Notes: generated from the sequence alone by a model not told the origin. A stretch of 24,849 nt of DNA from Legionella qingyii (GCF_003184185.1 NZ_QHJG01000046.1:15992-40840); one strand, 5' to 3'; numbered from the stretch's first letter, positions 1 through 11,341 are shown. Made by a program: numbers and translations.

Positions 1-130
1 TCTTTATCATATGATAATTATATAATTTAATTTTAATTCAAGTGAATATTTTTAACTATTTTTTTACGTTAAACTTTAATGTTCATTGATTTATAAAAGA
101 CGCCACACAAATGTTTAACTAGGAGTGGCG

Positions 131-259
131 GATCCGTTGATCCGAACGAACTCCGAGGTCCCTTTACAAGTTAACTCTCGTTCAAAAAAGTATATTCAGT
201 AGGGTTCGTCCTAAGTAAAAGAGTGAATTTAAATTAAAGGAGACGGAAACCAGTGCGTA
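131..259 (-). CDS. Small unrecognised ORF (42 aa), possibly a gene remnant
   Basis: A short frame starts at an ATG at 259 and ends with TAG at 131. It encodes a charged peptide beginning MRDQRQRKLNLSEKMNPAWD and ending in ASLVA. No strong ribosome binding site precedes it. The same frame stays open for about 20 further codons upstream with no ATG, so it could be the tail of a decayed gene rather than a true small protein. Past its stop lies an inverted repeat (GCGGTG ... CACCGC) that might act as a weak terminator. I do not recognise a family. Confidence 0.3.
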
Positions 260-438
260 CGAATGGCTTTTGAGTCTTACATGGCATAACCCTTTAAAAA
301 CAGGAAAGACCCTTTATACCCAAATAAGGGATGAGATTTTATATAGTAAAATAAAAAACTTATAAATTTTATAGTTTAGGAAGATATAGATATAAAACCA
401 CGATATAGGCTTTACCCTAAACCATAAAAAGGCAGGCC

Positions 439-708
439 AGTATAACCGTAAACAGCTAAGGGAACACTACCTACGGTTCACGGACGAGCATTCGAGGGTG
501 ACATCTAATGTTAATATTATAATTATTGTTACCGGTCAAAAGGTCTTCAAGGAACAAAATGACTGACATTTGTGTTACCGAATCATTGTCAAAATCGACA
601 AAAGGATCGATGAAAGAAATCCTAACATTTAAATGAAAAAACGAGGTGTTAGCTATAATGACGAACGACTACACTACTCGCAGGCTTTTATTATCTCCTT
701 TTTGTGCG
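439..708 (-). pseudogene. IS30-family-like transposase fragment (middle/catalytic part)
   Basis: An open stretch with no proper start encodes HQQAVISIVEQKSKFTILKK followed by VARKTAKTV. This resembles the segment of IS30-family DDE transposases in which a 'G.H..A.VT.VERKS.F' stretch follows the first catalytic Asp. About 35 codons match the pattern; the rest up to the TGA at 439 does not look like transposase. Both ends of the gene are missing, so it is debris. The companion fragment at 680-798 points the opposite way. The family call rests on motif recall only. Confidence 0.5.
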
Positions 709-798
709 GATTAACTAACCCTCTAGCTATGTTAATAGCCTCTCAAACATCTAGCCGATCACTGGGGACTATAGTTTTTTTACCTTTACTGTATAATT
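680..798 (+). pseudogene. IS30-family-like transposase fragment (pre-catalytic part)
   Basis: The fragment reads RPKIIEEK and then, after a one-base frame change near a run of five A, TRLIDWEIDTIIGE. The 'RPK.......DWEIDTIIG' pattern is characteristic of IS30-family transposases and contains the first catalytic Asp. In an intact element the segment at 439-708 would follow in the same direction; here it starts at almost the same point and runs the other way. This suggests an inversion breakpoint or two nested remnants. No terminal inverted repeats were identified. Confidence 0.5.
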
Positions 799-889
799 AT
801 ATTAACTAACCTATATGAAACGAGTTTTTCTAATTTTACCGTTGACTTTTTTTATCTTATCTATTAGTAGAATCTAAGTCCTCAAAAAA

Positions 890-2656
890 TACCGGGTTTA
901 CTTCGTGCTTAGTCATGTTGGGAGTTGCGGACGTCTTCCTTACTGCTCATCGACCTAGTGGCAAGCTCACCAACTGTTACTTATAATATTTATAGATTAC
1001 TAAGATTTACTATTACTATCTCTACTATAGATATAGAGACGACTCCTAAAACGAAGATCTGGGATGCTTCGTTAATCGTTTCGCTAACTTGTTGTCGACG
1101 CTTGGGCGGGAGAGAATAAATGATTCTTTTACCTCTCCTGGTCACATTTTCCTTACCTTCATTGGAGATGGAGGAAACTATGAATAGAGCGGTGGATGGA
1201 ACATCTTCAAGTCTAAGGATGAAGTTCCCATCTTCGTTGTTTCTTTTTATGCTGCTGCGAAATAGTTTTACGAAAACTCGATGGAGTTCCATCGAGTTAA
1301 TTAGGACCGGTTCAATTTGCGGACCATGAACTACATAACTTTAACCTTGCGGTATAGGAAAATAAACGGTTATTAGGATGTTTTCTTGAACGTTCGGTAC
1401 TCTAACGTCATAAATTTCTTTTGCTATCAACCAAAATGACAAATCGACCACTCTTCGTCCAAATACTTAACGGATTGCTTATACGAGGATTAACCTCTGT
1501 TGGAAAAATATCATAGAATCTAAAAAAATCTCTACTAAATCATGTCGCTCCTGCGCTTATATTTCTAATAACACTATCAGCAATACCCCTGTTACGTTTT
1601 CACGAGCGTTACGTTTAAAACTGGGTTTATCGACGCCGACCCGTATATGGGTTTCTAAAGCCTGAATTAATAGTAAAAGGAAACCTCAACAGAACCTTGA
1701 TACTAGGATAATTAAATCGAGATTACGAGTTGGTTCGTCGAGACGTCAGACCTAGGTTAAAAAGGGTTAATAGTGGTCTCAACGAGCGTTAATAAAAACG
1801 ACTCCGTTGTCCATTTTTTTGGCGTGTTCAATCAGGAATGTATTCAGTTTACTTACGAACACAATTCCTACAGATATTATTGGTTTAACGGGGGGTTGAC
1901 TAAACATTCCGTCTGACCCCTGTTTGTGGTTCAGATTGCGAGAAGACGGGATTACTAAATCGCGAACACCTATTTAAAATATTTTGTCCTAACGAAGGTA
2001 AATCGCTCAAACATTTTAATCTGTTTTTATTAATAGTTTAATGCTAAGTTTCGAGTTTACCTGGACCCACGTCGCCCCAAATATTTCGCTTAGTTCCGGC
2101 CCTCGAGCGATAACGAAAACGAAGCGTTTTCCTCGCCCTACGAACCCAGTCATAGTACCCCAACTTTGTACTAAAAATATTACTTCCACAACCATAAACC
2201 TTCCTAGTGGGGTTATCATAGATGAAGTGGCTTTTTATAAAATGGTAAGTTCTCCACTTCGTTATGGACCGCGTTTTTGTTGTTCTTGTTCTTCCTAAAT
2301 TCGACATGGAACTCCTTCGGCGAGTTCTAAGATCGTCGGGAGTTCAAAGAAATTCAGACAAATCGTTAAATGAGTGTCGTTTCTCATACTGAGTCGTATA
2401 CTGTCTTTCAAATTTTTGGACATTACTCGTCTAACATCGGAGATTTAACAACAATCTACAAGAATCTTTATTTTAAAGACACCTTCTACATGTCCTCTTT
2501 ATACGTGGGAAACAAAGGTAATAATTTCTTCTTTTCCGAAATCGATTGTAAACCCTCGTTTAACTTTCCTTTTCTTGAGAAAGAGTTCCCCATATTTTTC
2601 GGAACTAATACGACGCGACATAGTTCCGATGGTACGTTCATAACATCAGCGAATCA
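890..2656 (+). CDS. Unrecognised 588-aa protein with a possible PH-like segment; candidate effector
   Basis: The start is well supported: an AGGAG site lies seven bases before the ATG, giving MAQMKHESVQPSTPAEGM. The protein is soluble, rich in Asn, Gln, Tyr and acidic residues, with no signal peptide and no obvious membrane segment. Around residues 397-420 the stretch YKANQGRELAIAFASQKERD followed by AW resembles the last strand and C-terminal helix of PH domains, where a conserved Trp (here W419) closes the fold. A Gln/Glu-rich helical region follows (about residues 470-500), then a Lys/Glu-rich C-terminus. The whole protein was not recognised. PH-like modules occur in phosphoinositide-binding effectors, so a host membrane role is possible but inferred. 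The frame is intact, and the next gene in the same direction starts 216 bases later. Confidence 0.85.
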
Positions 2657-2799
2657 GAACTATGTCACGATTAATAATAAATACATCAACTGCGATTAGT
2701 GAAATTTAAAAACTATAAATTAGTTGGGACAATAAATGAATTTATCATGGAGTATCTAAATCCACGGGAGGAAACCACTAATCCTCGAGAGTATAATTC

Positions 2800-2813
2800 C
2801 GTGAACTTTCACG
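2800..2813. terminator. Short perfect hairpin upstream of aph(9)-like gene
   Basis: In restored + letters the sequence GCACTTGAAAGTGC forms a 6-bp stem with a 2-base loop. It lies in the 216-bp gap after the 890-2656 gene, followed by AT-rich sequence but no clear T run. It could be a weak terminator or chance. Confidence 0.25.
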
Positions 2814-2872
2814 TTAATAAGGAAAATATTTTAACCGATTTAGGCTTAATTTTTGGGGCTAGTAACTAAAAA

Positions 2873-3853
2873 TACTAAGTTCTTGTCTTCTAATTGCTAG
2901 AAAATTTGTAAATAATACCTTAACTATAAGTGCCCCGTGTTGAGTAGGACCCACCACGACTAGACTTGCGAAAACCTATATTTCGTCTAAGATTTAGGTT
3001 AAGAATAAAGCATTTCGAATTTATACCTCAAGTATTACTTTAATTAAAGAGTTAATAGGCAGAGAACGTACTAAGTCCTTATTTTCTTTAATAAAAAGGA
3101 TAGGTATGTTAGCTGCCTTTTAATAAAGTCGTTAACCTAGTAAAGTTTTATTAACATATAGGTAAATAATTACGCGGTTTACCAAAGTGCGTTTTAAATT
3201 GTCTTTTTGTCACCTTGGTCAAACCTTTTCATAATTCCGTTTAAGTACTTTGTCGTCAAGGGCGGAGATAAGTTGTAGTTAATTCTTTTCTTTGGATGAG
3301 ATGAGTTACCGCATTTTAACAGTCCAGGAAAATATCATTTTAACTTAACCTACGCAGTCTACTATTCTAATGACGACTGAAGTTTAGAAAAAAATTTGTT
3401 TTATAGCTGAGTTAAGTAGTTAATCAACTAAGGAGTCTTCTTGATAGATTTTGTTAAGTTGGACTAAATTGGTTCATACAAAATACGGTAAGACTACATG
3501 TACGTCCGTTAGATAACCAATTACCCCTCAGATATATGTAATAACTAACCCTACTCGGGTAAAATCGAGGGTTTCTTGCTCTAAACTACAAGTAACCTCG
3601 ACCGCAACCATTGCAGACCGTATTGGGAGAACTTTAGGTAATGAAAATACTTCCAATACCAGTTCGTTTGTAGCTATTTTGTTAAAACAGGATAATGGCC
3701 GTACTTGCTTAGCAGCTCCTATAACGGCACATACCTGTTCTGAACGAAAGTGCACGAGTTTTGCTAGTCAGGTCTGAGCTTTCAAAATTTGTAAAATTCC
3801 TATACAAACGAGGTTTGTTGCAATAACTTTAACGAAAACGATGTCCTGTAATC
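2873..3853 (+). CDS. APH(9)-type aminoglycoside (spectinomycin) phosphotransferase homologue
   Basis: This 326-aa protein closely resembles, from memory, the APH(9)-Ia spectinomycin kinase described from Legionella pneumophila (about 331 aa) along its whole length. Kinase hallmarks are present: HSDVHAGNLLV (catalytic loop, Asp as base, Asn for Mg) and IIDWDEP (the DFG-equivalent metal-binding Asp). The N-terminal MIQEQKINDLLNIYYGIDIH and C-terminal EIAFATGH fit the family. It would act in the cytoplasm, using ATP to phosphorylate spectinomycin; the specificity is inferred from the family. No strong ribosome binding site is visible before the ATG at 2873. It ends 49 bp from the convergent ankyrin gene. 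A decayed second copy of its middle section lies at 7735-7882, so the locus has been duplicated. Confidence 0.92.
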
Positions 3854-3902
3854 TTTGGAGACACGTTAGTTAATAAAGATGCACGTCAAATTGGCGAGTA
3901 AA

Positions 3903-6900
3903 GATAACTTACTTCTTTGACCTAAAAAATCTATTCGAGAATTGATGGAGGAGCTATGTGAGGAGATGGGGTGAAGACTTTGACTGTTCTAGGCGCCGAC
4001 AAACAGGAGCGAATAACTGTTACCACGTCAGTTGTGCGAATAGAACCTCGTTTGCGAAGTGTGTCAAGTTTACTGGCGCGAGGTGTCGTAGTACGTCTCG
4101 ACATATTGGATATAATAGGACAACTAACCCCAACTCAAATCCTAGTCGTTCCTTATCAAGTTCGTGGCGCTGTAGAGGTTACCTACACCGGGTCTTGTCC
4201 TACCCGAGTCTACAACGTCATGTTCGTAATTATAGTTATGGACCCCAAAAATCTTCGTAAAACTGTTACAACTTGCGCAGCAATATAAGGAGAGGAAAAA
4301 AGGGCCGGTCAAAAACATAACGGAGACAGTTTCCTCGCCACGTTATCACCAGCGAGCAAAACTGATGAAACTGCAGTCCTATTCACTTATTTTTAGGCGC
4401 CTACCGTGCATGTAGCAACCATGCTTATCGATATTAATTTATTAGATATAAAAGGAAATGTTATGGTCCTAACGATAAAAATTTACGGAATTTTATAAAT
4501 GCTAGGCGAAAAGAAAGCACAAAGAGTACATATTCCTCAACAACGTAAAGCCATAGAGACCAGTATAAATGGTGTCTTAGTGGTGCTATACCCGCAAACT
4601 TATTACAGGGACCTATAACTTCGTTATTGGAATGACATAGCCATACAAGTAAAAATTCTCGATTAACATTGCCACATTAGGGTAAGTGTAGAAAACGACG
4701 GCATACCTGTAGTGGTATTATGTGGTCCGAGACTTCTAAAAGTAAAACTGGACTATCTCGACGTCGTACTTGTCCCCAAGACATCGATACGCATCAAAAA
4801 AAGTATCGGAGACCTACTTTGAGGTAATTGCTCAAATTTTAGAAACCTAGAAATCTTCGTCGTATTATTCGTGATATAAGCGATCCAAACCGTGGTACTA
4901 AATCATTCCGTAAATGATTCAGTTGAGATAAGTAGGATTACCGCGTCAGATTACGTAACAGTAGAAAACAGAAACAACATAGACGGGGTCGGAATTGGTT
5001 ATCTAGTTAGTAGAGTTGTCTAACATGGTCCGTATTACCAAGAACCAACACGGTTAACCCAACTAGGTGACGTAACCCCTTGTAGACCTATTCACTTCGT
5101 CGTTCTCGTTCCAATAATAAGTAATGACGTTTTACGTTATTTACTATAGGAACCTTGACAACAAGGCAATTTCTCCTCCTAAAATTAAGCAGATTTAGAA
5201 GTACTCAGTGAAATAGTAATTCCTTCGCCAGATTATTGACGTCGGCTCTTAAGTAAAGTCCTTGTGCACAATAAACTTCTCTGACATTAACAAATAGTTT
5301 GAGGAGAGAACTAACCGCACATCGAAAGTCATTGGTTGGAAAGTGGTACTCAAGTTAGACATTTTAGAGGACTAAAAGCAGACTTGACTTTACCAGCCAA
5401 TTATCGCAGGAATAATTTAGGTCAAACGGAAGTCCATCATTGAAAACCCATTAATTGGCGTAATTGTTTACCCCGTTACAACCTAATAATCGCATATCTT
5501 TTTCTATAAGCAAGTTTTTCTTAACAAGTTTTTTGGCTTAGCATAGCCATTTTTCGAGTAGCCGATACGAAAGTCCATTTTTATTCGCTATAAAATAAAA
5601 ATTTCGCTAATTGAATAACACTTCTAGCGTTAAGGGATGACAAACTTTGAGAGGTAGTTATGATAGCACTATCTGTTCTGGCTCTCAAAGTACGTTTAGA
5701 ACAACCTACTTACAAAATAAACGGAGTATCGATAGAAGTATTTCTCACCGTTTATGAAAAAAACAATGTAAGAGTCTAAACCATTAACACATTACGAGAC
5801 AACATGACAGTCATGACGTAGGAGGCGGTAATAATGCTATATTCAGAAAAACAAACTACTATTCTAGCTATGGTACGGGTCCGGTTGGTCACTTATTAAG
5901 GTGGGGACTGAAAAATGACAGGAGAAGGTATCTATTGGTTATTAGTAGGCACATACCCTCGTATGGGCTTATTAAGCGGTCTTTTATTATCGCGTAACGA
6001 AAATAACAGTATAAAGATTGAACGGCTTATCGCAGGACCACAAGATACATCGATAGTAAAACGAGTGTTACTCTGTACATTCGTAAGTAGTTTACGTGAT
6101 ATTTACCGCGACACATTTTACTTAATGAGGGACATTCAGATTGTTCTAACGGCAGCTGTCCATAACTAGGTGAGTTACGTTTATTTACCGGCTTGTAAAC
6201 TCACAGAAAGAACTATCTCCTTTTACAAAATCAAACATCTACTACAAGAAGTTTTCGCTCCCGTGACAGTGACTTTAGTAACTACAATAACCTTCTTTTT
6301 AACTTAAACGTCTATATTGAATTACGCAACCTTGCGAGTAATGATGGGAGAAACCAATTTAAAAAATATACTGCTTATTGTTGTAACTTTAGGTTTAGTC
6401 CAAATTCGCAGAATTTTACCGACAAATAAAAAAGTGAAAATATGACTCCTAATATTTAGCGCTGTTCTCGCTCCGTTATGAGCTGTAGATGTGATTATGG
6501 ACAACATTGTTAGCTAACTCAATTTAGCTCCTAACAGGGAAGTCTTTGTGGTAAAACTACTTTTAATCGCTTGCGGAGTGGATAATAGAAAAATTCTTCG
6601 GGACGTCTTAAGAGGACTAAAAATGTATCAAGTTATTACCACTGCTTAAACCTCGACTACGAGGTTAGTAGGTATCGTTCATTGCGTGAATTTTAACAAG
6701 AAGGTAGACTTATACATAGTTTCTCACTACTCCCTACATAGAATTGATCGCAATTATTGTCCAGCAAAGCCTAACATAGCCTAGATGTGCGAAACAAAAG
6801 CTTTTAGTTTAGTTTATGACTGAATGGTAGTAATAAAGATACACACTGCAGTTATGGAGATAATTATTCGTTTCCACTTTAAAAAAGTCGTGACTTAAAA

Positions 6901-7622
6901 ACTCTTTATTAGCGTTCAACCTCCATTAATAAAGGTAGTAATAGATGCCGTAACTATAGTTTGTTAAGTACTAATTGATTACGTAATTGTATGAGGTACA
7001 ATGAGCTAACAAAAGGGAGGTCCCGATCTCGGTTTCGTCAAAAAGGTAATAGTAAAAACTGCAATCCTAGACAGGAAAACACCAATTAATGTGACTGATC
7101 AACTAGAGATATAAACTTGTATAGGAACTTGTAGTATACCTCGTTTTACCACAATACAAGTCTACAAAAGACTAATCCTAGTTTGAATAGTACCCGATAA
7201 TTTCGAAAATCCCTTAGTGAACTAGCTATTAGACACCTCAATTTTTACGTAAGCTTTTCTCAGACCGGCAAACGGTTACAAACTAACTGTAGTTTCAGCA
7301 GTAAAGATTCATTATTCAGCTTCCATAGTATAAAATTCATTAAACGGTCTAATAGGCAAGCATAGACAAGATATATCATTGGGTTCTTGGGTAATGGAAC
7401 GGATAGCTTTTGTAAATGTAAACGCGGACGACAGTAGTTGCGCAACTCCATAAGTCTTTTTAAATAAAAAAAACGTACAAGGCTAAATCGATTATGTACG
7501 TCATAGCTTAGGGGTAGTAGTCATTGTAGTCTTTAACGTTTAACCAAAAGAAATTCAAAACAATTTTAGAGTAGGCCAACGAAGTGAAGTAACTATTCTC
7601 GTTCTTCTGAATACCACAGGTA
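3903..7622 (-). CDS. Giant ankyrin-repeat protein (1239 aa), candidate Dot/Icm effector
   Basis: A single uninterrupted frame begins MDTISLLALINEVKQPDEIL. N-terminal ankyrin repeats fill about residues 30-300 (LMTAGANVNVFDRQGNG, NDNGKTALALAL, LLINRGIDVTHRNNDGKS). A non-repeat central region follows, about 330-820, containing GHGIDLII at 582-589 and RNNGGGC ending at Cys602. A second repeat block covers about 825-1215 (GYHLLHFAVMNNN, YRTPVHAAALSGQ, GITPLQLALKNEH, IGYTALHDAVERGHL, KRGQTAADLV). The end is Ser/Lys-rich (SLSKKSSFFIQ). No signal peptide or clear membrane segment was seen. Ankyrin repeats bind proteins, and Legionella uses many such proteins as translocated effectors; the central part may be a catalytic or docking domain. 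The ribosome binding site is weak, and the frame is open for some codons before the ATG. It is convergent with the aph(9)-like gene. Confidence 0.93.
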
Positions 7623-7734
7623 ATTATTAGGTTATACCATAACTTTTATCGGGCTTCATACGGTCTTATTAGAATTATTTTATAATTCCTTATCCGAAAA
7701 TAAACGAGATGCTTAACCAGTAATTTTCGCTAAA

Positions 7735-7882
7735 GTAGTGTTGCAGTCCAGTAAAATTTAAACTACAAAATACTATTCTAATCACGACCGAAGTTTATAA
7801 AAAGTTAGTATAGCTTAATTGAGGAGTTAATCAACTAAGCAGTCTTCTCGATAGATTTATTAATTAGACTATATTGATTTAC
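7735..7882 (+). pseudogene. Decayed fragment of a second aph(9)-like gene
   Basis: About 150 bp align with the middle of the intact kinase gene (roughly 3320-3465) in the same direction. Shared blocks include GATAAGATTA.TGCTGAC.T and AATTAGTTGATTC.TCAGAA in restored letters, with scattered substitutions and small gaps. Frames are broken by stops, so it cannot make protein. It ends about 30 bp before the amidase start and begins about 110 bp beyond the ankyrin gene start. The ankyrin gene thus lies between an intact and a dead copy in direct orientation, as expected from duplication or insertion followed by decay. Confidence 0.8.
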
Positions 7883-7911
7883 GATTTTCCTATGATAAAC
7901 CTTTGCTTTTA

Positions 7912-9624
7912 TACTCTATAGTGAAATAAAGTGACTATGAATAAGGAAATCGAAAATCACCTTTAAGAAAAAGAGTTGTTGTTTTTCATATAGTTGGGGT
8001 TAATCTTAGACACTGTTAATCCAGATAAGTATTACGGTAAGTTAGAGTAGTTGAGTGAACGAAACTAGATCATTGATTTATATAGCTCGCCTATTTTTTT
8101 ATATTGAATTCACGGTTTTTGGTACGGGGTTAGTTACGCACCTCGCTCTAGTTAGGAAGACAATATCATGTTCGTGTTGTTAATCTACGAAGGAAATTTT
8201 TATGTCCAGTCGATAATCCGGGGGAGGTGACGTAAGGTTAATATAATTTTCTATTATAACTAAGTAAACTATGTTGATGTTCAAGACCTAGGATACGCAA
8301 TAATCCGTCGGTTGGTTAAGCACTACGAAAAGACCATTTTTTTAATGCATTACGACCCCGATAATAAAATCCTTTTCCGCCTTACCTACTCAAACGAACC
8401 CCGTATTAACCTTATTCATCAGCATCACCGTCTTAACCATTACGAAAACTAGGGTTATTTTTGGGACCTCCTAGATCACCACCTGGCCGTCGACAGCAGT
8501 CACGTTCAAAACGAAATGAGCCATAACCATGTCTATTGTCACCGAGCCAGTCTTAAGGTCGACGTAAAGTGCCAAATCAACCTAATGCGGGTTCATGACC
8601 TAATTAATCAGTTGTCCCATAAAAAGGATACCCTTTAGACCTACCTTGTCGTCCGGGATAACGTGCATGATGTCTTCTTGAGCGGTAAAACAACCTATAG
8701 TAGCGATTTGGTCTAAGTGTGCTAGGTTTCTGAGAACTATAAGGATCTCATTTTTGAATGTGCCTCAAAGATTTCTGCTTACCTAATTGATTTTTCGCTT
8801 AACCATAACATGTAGTGCAGTTGCCGTAATTATGTAAACTATTCTACGGAGGCGTGTAAAATTTTTATCATGCTTTGCGCTGAGTTTTATACGCCTTTTA
8901 CCCACGTAGCGAATAACTATAACTAGAAGGTGCTAAATTGTTATTAGCTTTTTTATTGGTTCGTCCTCTTTAAGTTCTACATTTACTTATAGATCGAAGA
9001 AAAGGTAGTTGTGCCTTTTTAAAAGTCCTATAAACACTCAGATTAGCGTGCGCTTTAAAGCCGTGTTGATTTCTAACGGAAGTGAAATAGTTCTTATACC
9101 GTTCGTTCTCGTCATTCAGAATATTTGCTCGTGTTAGATATTAACGGGTTTTATTTTAGATACAGGTTTTCTAATACTTTTTTTTATTGAATCTACGAGA
9201 TGAATATGGTTATTGATGAGTACCTTGCCGCTGTATACTACCTTACTGGCATTTATGAACCGCACGGGGCCAGAGTAGATTGAGTCCAGAAGGAAGATAT
9301 TTATATTTACAACCAATATCACTACTGTACGTATACGGATAACCTCAACTTAATCACCCTTTTGTCAAAGTACTTCCGTGTAACTAACTTTAACGAATAC
9401 GAATACTTTACGTATGAGGATTTTTTTAGTTAGGTTGATACGGTCTTCTTTCAAGTCTTAATAATTTAAATAGTTAGGGTCTTGACTTATTAAATAAATG
9501 GAATGAACCATTTTTACGTATACTATTTCAAAATTATGTATTATTTCGACCACTTAATTGAGGTCTTTTTAAGGTTCTTTAATGCCAACTATGATAACTT
9601 TTTTACTTTAACTTAAATGTTACT
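7912..9624 (+). CDS. Exported amidase-signature hydrolase (570 aa)
   Basis: The protein starts MRYHFISLILIPLAFSGNSF, a signal peptide with probable cleavage shortly after, so it is likely secreted to the periplasm or beyond. The amidase-signature triad is present: Lys in IILKDNID, the cis-Ser in NPGGSSGGPA, and the nucleophile Ser in GTDNSGSVRIPA. The last is usually GTDTGGS, so the Thr-Gly before the nucleophile is Asn-Ser here. The family hydrolyses amide bonds in small amides, peptides or GatA-type substrates. A signal peptide argues against GatA and for a peptide or small-amide hydrolase; the substrate is unknown. A GGAAA site precedes the ATG. Length is within the range for exported amidases. 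The next gene in the same direction starts 265 bp later. Confidence 0.92.
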
Positions 9625-9889
9625 TATTATTTACAAGAAAGATGGACTATGAAAAGGCTTGGAGTAGTACTAAATTTTACCTAAGTGTATAACAACTTGA
9701 TATAGGGAGCAATACGTTTGAATTACTGGGTTAAATAATCACAAGTTAAAAGAAATATTTCTAGCCCGACTCACGAACTTTTTGTTTATCAAATTATATT
9801 CTATGTTATAATGCCAAAAAAACGATGAACTAAAAGTTAGTCCAAAAAACTAATTAAATATCATGTACTACATTTTCTTTCTTCCATAA

Positions 9890-11341
9890 TACTAAGTTCA
9901 TTTACAAACCGAGAGATGTTGGGTCTAAAATCCGTTTGCTTATTTTTTAGCAAAAAAACCAGGAAATAATCGGAGACTCCTGTTTCCGCTTTTGTAACCG
10001 GTACGATTAAAACAATACCTCGAATTACTTGCGAGAGGACCTATAGTTTTTAATCTTCTATTTAGTAGAGGAAATAAGCGTTCTTTTTCAGAAACAATAT
10101 AGGGACTTCAACAACAACCGTTAAGTCCGGACATAATATTTGCGTTTGGCGAAGCTTCACAAGTTCAGTGAGTATCGAAGACCGGGCTCCTTTCAGGAAG
10201 GAGTCCTCTCAATCGAGCACTAAAAAAATTAGATAATGTGGAACGGGGGTTTTCATTTCCTTGTTTCGGTCTTTATAGCCTAGTACTAAGGCTATACTCT
10301 TCTCTTCTTTCAGTATGGGTAAGAGAATGGTAGCTTGTAGGGCGAATATCCTATTTCGTTTTTTTTTATCTACGACGGTTCTTTTTTTTAGAGTTCCGTT
10401 GACAACTACAAACCTTAAATCTACCCCTATATCTGTTATCTTTTTTATAGCATCTTTTTTAGTTAGTTAATTGCTATTTTGTCGTTTGAAACGAACGAAG
10501 TGTATTGGTTGAAGAACTCGTTAGAGTCCGACTGGACATACGTAATTCATTTCGTTTCCTACTTTATTGACGACTTAATAGTTCTTTATGATTTCTTAGG
10601 TAAAAAGGAAGGTTCTATAATTCAATAAATTTTTTACAACGATTCGGACTAAGTTTCTGCTAGCGACTTTATAGCGCTTATTAGTTACGCAATCTCCTAA
10701 ACGTTTTTCTCTTACTTTGTGAGGTAGCTAGTAACTAACGAGAACTTTGTCTTTATCTCGTTTGTGTCGAATAAACGGTTCCCGTTAATGCTCTCTTAGT
10801 TGTCCGCAACCTAGTCTGACGTTTACTCTAGCATCAGGAACTCTTCGTTGAAGTTCTTGAGTTACTTGCTTAGTTACCGTACCTACTTTTATGTCAACTC
10901 GTCAATTTTCGGTTACAAGCTTTAGCTCGTCTGAAAGAAAATGCCTTCCTTGCCAACTACCTTTCAAGCTTATCTTGGCTTCCGTTTGTAGGGCTAGTGA
11001 GCTAGGTAGACGGTTGTTCACTATCACCAAATGCAATAGTATAATTACTCAACCGTCAATAACTACGTTACGTTTTCCTCTCATTACTTTTAATGACAAA
11101 ATATGTTTTATTAACACGCTTTTCACAATTTGCAACAAATAACCGACCATATGTTGTAAATTTTTTGCTTAACTTTTTTTTACCTCACGGTCTATCAAAA
11201 AAGTCTGGAGTTCGATAACTTTGTTGTTTACCTCAAATATTCACCCGATCTAGTAACCTTGCACTTAACTGGTTCAATTTATGGGCCGGACTTCACGTTT
11301 AACTTCACCTTTTTTGGAGAGACTCATACTCGACATTTATT
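9890..11341 (+). CDS. Coiled-coil protein (483 aa) with distant His and Cys motifs; candidate effector
   Basis: A GAAGG site precedes the ATG; the protein starts MIQVNVWLSTTQILGKRI. It has three parts. Residues 1-130 are globular, with GENIGHANFVMEL (His38) and a Trp-Pro motif (THSFWPEESPS). Residues about 175-350 are Gln/Glu/Leu/Lys-rich with heptad character, a probable coiled coil. The C-terminal part contains ENYCFIQNNCAKSVKRCL (Cys403, Cys409). A GHA-type His near the N-terminus with a later NC motif occurs in permuted papain-like folds, so a hydrolase split by a coiled-coil insert is possible, but this is inference. No signal peptide or membrane segment. Coiled coils are common in Legionella effectors. 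It converges on the Sel1 gene with two hairpins between them. Confidence 0.88.

Noticed and set aside
3958..4288. Two overlapping literal open frames of about 100 codons
   Set aside because: They lie inside the well-supported ankyrin gene and show no family resemblance.
6195..6221. Ankyrin gene start at the ATG at 6197
   Set aside because: An apparent upstream in-frame stop was misplaced by position counting; the frame stays open to the ATG at 7622 and encodes further ankyrin repeats.
7461..7475. Apparent frameshift at an A8 run in the ankyrin gene
   Set aside because: First reading suggested a slippage site, but recounting positions shows the frame is continuous through the run (KSEHAKKINFSEYL); the shift was a transcription slip while reversing.
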